Positions 53,076 to 55,483 of a DNA stretch of 55,483 nt are shown here, piece after piece. Below the pieces are notes generated by a model. It saw nothing but the letters and a program-made list of their open reading frames with translations, was not told the origin of the DNA and did not search any database. The DNA comes from Daejeonella rubra (GTDB lineage: Bacteria; Bacteroidota; Bacteroidia; Sphingobacteriales; Sphingobacteriaceae): contig NZ_FNHH01000028.1 of assembly GCF_900103545.1 (NCBI RefSeq), positions 1-55,483 on the forward strand, read 5' to 3'. The first letter of the stretch is position 1. Every line of letters starts with the position of its first letter. Position numbers and translations under genes: made by a program.

Positions 53076-53870
53076 TTAATCCTGTGTTCCACTTTCTTTG
53101 TGGATAAACCCTTGTTTTAGCTTATTATTAAGGATAGATTGTAAGTATTTTTTATCTGCGATCGTCGGTTTCGATATGCCAAGGGTAAAAGGGTTGTTCC
53201 CTTTGCTCTGATAAAGATTTAAGGCTATTAAAACCTCGATAACAAATCCTAATTGCGAAAGTGTCCAGAATTGGTTGTCTGGTTTCTTGATTTTCGTATT
53301 GTCATTCAAATATTTAAGAAGAGGGATAGCAAATAATGTTATTGTCTCATTTGTAATCTGATCTACATCTTTATGTTCGTAGATGACACCATTAAGATTG
53401 GGTTGATAAATTGTGTATTTTCTGTCTGCAATTCGTCCAGTTAAATAGGAATTAAAGATCTGTGCTCCAATATCCATGGGTATTTCATTTCTTGTCATTG
53501 CAGAACGAAGAGTCTTAACTATCCAATCTGTTATTAGCTTATCATCAAAAACAACTTTCCAGTCTTTCACTAATTTCTTGACAGTCTTTCCTTTCGGCCC
53601 TTTAATTTTGTACTGCTTCTGGAATGTTATAATGTAATCCTCTCCCTCACTTGCAAAAACTGTATTAAAGTTATCGATAAACTGCTCTACACGACGGGTG
53701 CTTGCAAAATTGGGCAGTCTGACTAAATTCAATGTGGAAAAATGGTGGTCAGCTAAAGAAACGATATCATTAACCAAATCATCAGAGTATTTTATTTTAT
53801 TTCTCTCTATAACTTTCTTTATATCCCCGGAGATCTCTAGTATTTCTTGCTCTGTAAAAGAATGTATCAT
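53076..53870 (-). CDS. hypothetical protein (264 aa)
   Basis: Soluble, helical, basic middle (YKIKGPKGKTVKKLVKDWKVVF). Not recognised. Lies between integrase and helicase on the same strand, so it probably belongs to the maintenance module (control, excision or replication). Confidence 0.62.
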   Translation of the reverse strand: MIHSFTEQEILEISGDIKKVIERNKIKYSDDLVNDIVSLADHHFSTLNLVRLPNFASTRRVEQFIDNFNTVFASEGEDYIITFQKQYKIKGPKGKTVKKLVKDWKVVFDDKLITDWIVKTLRSAMTRNEIPMDIGAQIFNSYLTGRIADRKYTIYQPNLNGVIYEHKDVDQITNETITLFAIPLLKYLNDNTKIKKPDNQFWTLSQLGFVIEVLIALNLYQSKGNNPFTLGISKPTIADKKYLQSILNNKLKQGFIHKESGTQD

Positions 53871-53927
53871 TGTTATGTCTGGCAGTTAAAAATCACATCA
53901 TGTGCAAATTGATCCGTTAGCATACAA

Positions 53928-55154
53928 TTATATGATTGGGACCGATTTTGTCACGGGGATAAATTTAATAAGATCTTTAAGATATGTCTCAGTTTCCACT
54001 AAACTTGAATGTCTGTTGGCAGCACAAATCTCAGCTATAGTCCAACCTGCAAGGTATTTACGCACGTTTGAGAGATGTTTGAAGGAGTATAAGGTATAGT
54101 TCTTCTCAGTCAGACTCAGAGCCTTCAGGCAAGCTTGAAATCTATTATAAGGTTTATTCTCGCTAATCATTGTAGGTCCTATAATGTTGTTAATATCCCC
54201 AAACAAGTAAAACTCTGATGGGTAATCTTTAACCCCAATACCAAGTAATTCCTTCTTTAGTGTAGCGTCAATCTGTACAGGTATAGCCTTTTTGTTCTTA
54301 GAGATAGTTGCTGGTATCACAATGCGGTCGTATTCCATATTGATGTGTTTTAATTTCGTTTGCCTCAGCTCCTTCGGCCTTATGCATGTGTAGTAAATAG
54401 TTTTAACAAAGAGAAGTGTATATGGGTCGTTTTGTCTCAACCAAGACATGATCTTCGTAAAATCTTCATCTGAGAAGACCTGATGTAATTCAGTTTTGAT
54501 TTCTTTCCTGCTTTCCAAGCCTGTAGCGGGATTCGCGTCAACATATTTATTCCTCTTCAAGTAAACAAAGAAGTTATTTAACGTGATTCTTGCGAAGTTA
54601 TATGTGACTCCTGTCCATTGCCGAGTTTTTTCGCAGGTGTTTAGGAAGTCTGTTATATGAGAATCGTTTATGTTTTCTACCGTGACATCACCTAGATGAT
54701 CAGTAAATAACATGAGCTTGCTTTTGTAAGAACCTATAGTCTTTGGTCTGTTGCCTTTGCTTTTATGGTATTCCAGAAACTTCTCTATCGCCTCTCTCAA
54801 GTGTAGTGTATGGTTAATGGCAACTGGTAAGTCTGTGGCAGTTTCCTGCTCGGTAATTGGATTCCATCCTTCGTTAAGATCATTTATACAAGTGGCTAGA
54901 AGTTCTGAGAATGCATCATGCTTTTGAAGATAATCTTTTATACGGTTAAGATTTTTTGATAGCCTGAAACGTCTGAGTACGTCAATCTTATGATCATGGA
55001 AATGAAACTCGACATACCACTTGTTTTTAGCTATTTCTGCAAGTTTGCTTGATCCACGAGGTATACGTTGAGGTAGCTTTCCTGTATGAATAAACGGTGT
55101 TGTAAATGAGGTTTCTGCATGGGAAATGCGAGCTAGTGGCACTGTTTGTGGCAC
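53928..55154 (-). CDS. tyrosine recombinase (integrase) of the island
   Basis: Phage-type integrase: SAM-like N-terminal core-binding domain (ATDLPVAINHTLHLREAIEKFLEYH), then the catalytic domain with Arg in TCIRPKELRQTKL, YSFKHLSNV (box II with Lys where Arg is usual), NRHSSLVETETYLKDL with nucleophile Tyr. The N-terminal ~50 residues hold an SH3-like Arm-binding region (KNKWYVEFHFHDHKI). The only ATG (55226) lies inside the tRNA and terminator, so I prefer a GTG at 55154 or 55142. It is oriented away from the tRNA and should catalyse integration at the anticodon-side att. Confidence 0.85.
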   Translation of the reverse strand: MPQTVPLARISHAETSFTTPFIHTGKLPQRIPRGSSKLAEIAKNKWYVEFHFHDHKIDVLRRFRLSKNLNRIKDYLQKHDAFSELLATCINDLNEGWNPITEQETATDLPVAINHTLHLREAIEKFLEYHKSKGNRPKTIGSYKSKLMLFTDHLGDVTVENINDSHITDFLNTCEKTRQWTGVTYNFARITLNNFFVYLKRNKYVDANPATGLESRKEIKTELHQVFSDEDFTKIMSWLRQNDPYTLLFVKTIYYTCIRPKELRQTKLKHINMEYDRIVIPATISKNKKAIPVQIDATLKKELLGIGVKDYPSEFYLFGDINNIIGPTMISENKPYNRFQACLKALSLTEKNYTLYSFKHLSNVRKYLAGWTIAEICAANRHSSLVETETYLKDLIKFIPVTKSVPII

Positions 55155-55159
55155 TGTTT
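55137..55159 (+). repeat. TGGCACTGTTT terminal motif, right end (two copies)
   Basis: Copies at 55137-55147 and 55149-55159, 12 bp apart, matching the one at 31995-32005. They overlap the proposed integrase start codons, so binding there could also regulate int. Confidence 0.55.
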
Positions 55160-55162
55160 TAA

Positions 55163-55191
55163 CAAAAACAGCCCTGGAGTTACCCAGAGCT
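55163..55191 (-). terminator. island-borne replacement tRNA terminator
   Basis: On the minus strand AGCTCTGG GTAACT CCAGGGCT (8-bp stem) followed by GTTTTTG, 7 nt after the tRNA end. Similar in design and position to the displaced original at 31851-31879, but of different sequence. Confidence 0.8.
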
Positions 55192-55196
55192 TGTTC

Positions 55197-55238
55197 CGTG
55201 GAGAATATCGGATTCGAACCGATCACCTCTTCACTGCC
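55197..55238. other. attR-type 42-bp direct repeat (tRNA-Ala 3' half)
   Basis: Identical to 31885-31926. Here it forms the functional 3' part of tRNA-Ala, from the anticodon to the end. Confidence 0.95.
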
Positions 55239-55272
55239 AGCGAAGCGCTCTAGCCGAATGAGCTAATCCCCC
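55199..55272 (-). tRNA. tRNA-Ala(GGC)
   Basis: 74-nt cloverleaf: acceptor GGGGGAT/ATTCTCC with the alanine identity pair G3-U70, anticodon arm CTTCG-CTGGCAG-TGAAG with anticodon GGC, T arm ATCGG-TTCGAAT-CCGAT, discriminator A73. CCA is not encoded. Its 3' half is the island's att sequence. Confidence 0.96.
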
Positions 55273-55405
55273 GTTTTGGAATGTTCCAGTAGAATGGTTT
55301 TCCAGATACAATTATCAGCATTTTAAATGCATTTTACAATAGAAATTGGCAGATAATTGATTTGTATCCCTAATTCCAATCCTCTAACTGGATATTCCGC
55401 TCCAT

Positions 55406-55483
55406 AGTACGCCACGATTCCGACACAAAGTACGCCGCCCATTCCGAAGCAAAGTACGCCACGATTCCGAGGGAAAGGTTACC
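55406..55483. mobile_element. tandem terminal repeats, probable end of an IS21-family element
   Basis: Three units AGTACGCC..ATTCCG at 55406-55422, 55429-55446 and 55453-55469. Repeated GGAAT...GTACTTTG units are typical of IS21-family termini in Bacteroidota. The window ends inside it, so no transposase is seen. 55273-55405 holds nothing I can name. Confidence 0.5.

Larger units (their letters stand above)
31885..55238. mobile_element. 23.35-kb genomic island integrated in tRNA-Ala(GGC)
   Basis: Bounded by the 42-bp repeats, with the intact tRNA at the right end and a tyrosine recombinase next to it. Carries defence genes, DNA methylases, a helicase and HTH replication-like module, and many small unknowns. 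No relaxase, TraG/VirB, capsid or portal genes are visible. Confidence 0.92.

Noticed and set aside
31885..55238. Prophage or conjugative transposon
   Set aside because: No structural phage genes, relaxase, coupling protein or type IV secretion genes are visible between the att copies.

Overview
The window comes from a Bacteroidota chromosome, most likely Sphingobacteriales (Pedobacter-like). The signs are a bacillithiol enzyme (bshC), a secreted protein with a gliding-motility/type IX C-terminal domain, the rpmB-rpmG-DUF4295-ftsY-rimO order, a TAnnTTTG-type promoter, and many short dispersed palindromes. No genus can be fixed from the sequence alone.

Layout. Bases 1-16000 are ordinary chromosome: a large MG2/TonB-plug-like exported protein, an Ldh-family dehydrogenase, bshC, rimO, ftsY, a small DUF4295 protein, rpmG, rpmB (all minus), then acs, a CsbD-like protein, surE, lpxB and a type IX secreted protein (plus). 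Bases 16000-21000 hold DUF2911, a Tat-exported Gfo/Idh/MocA oxidoreductase and a second MG2/plug protein paralogous to the first. Bases 21000-28900 are a signalling cluster: a receiver, a CheB-CheR-PAS-kinase fusion, a histidine kinase whose N-terminus is nine 21-residue repeats, an Rcp1-like receiver and a receiver-kinase hybrid. After a DUF6064 membrane protein comes a three-gene HipBST-type kinase toxin-antitoxin operon (30001-31543) with three regularly spaced palindromic operators.

The main find is a 23.35-kb genomic island at 31885-55238, inserted into tRNA-Ala(GGC). A 42-bp direct repeat running from the anticodon to the 3' end of the tRNA flanks it. The island restores both the tRNA 3' half and a tRNA terminator at its right end, where a tyrosine recombinase follows. 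Its cargo is RadC-like and HMCES/YedK-like proteins; an MmeI-like type IIL restriction-modification enzyme overlapping an Mrr-like nuclease; a cytosolic discoidin-domain membrane protein, a second membrane protein and an Abi-alpha (DUF4393) protein; a large structured non-coding region that may be a group II intron remnant; an operon of Dam-type methylase, four-helix membrane protein and DGQHR-domain protein; a run of small unknown genes including a lipoprotein; and a replication/integration module (HTH protein, SF2 helicase, two unknowns, integrase). I see no relaxase, type IV secretion or capsid genes, so it looks like an integrative, non-self-transmissible defence island.

The best candidates for undescribed systems are the methylase-membrane-DGQHR operon, the MmeI/Mrr/discoidin-TM/Abi-alpha neighbourhood, and the structured RNA and repeat families confined to the island. 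The right edge of the window, beyond the tRNA, shows tandem terminal repeats that look like the end of an IS21-family element.
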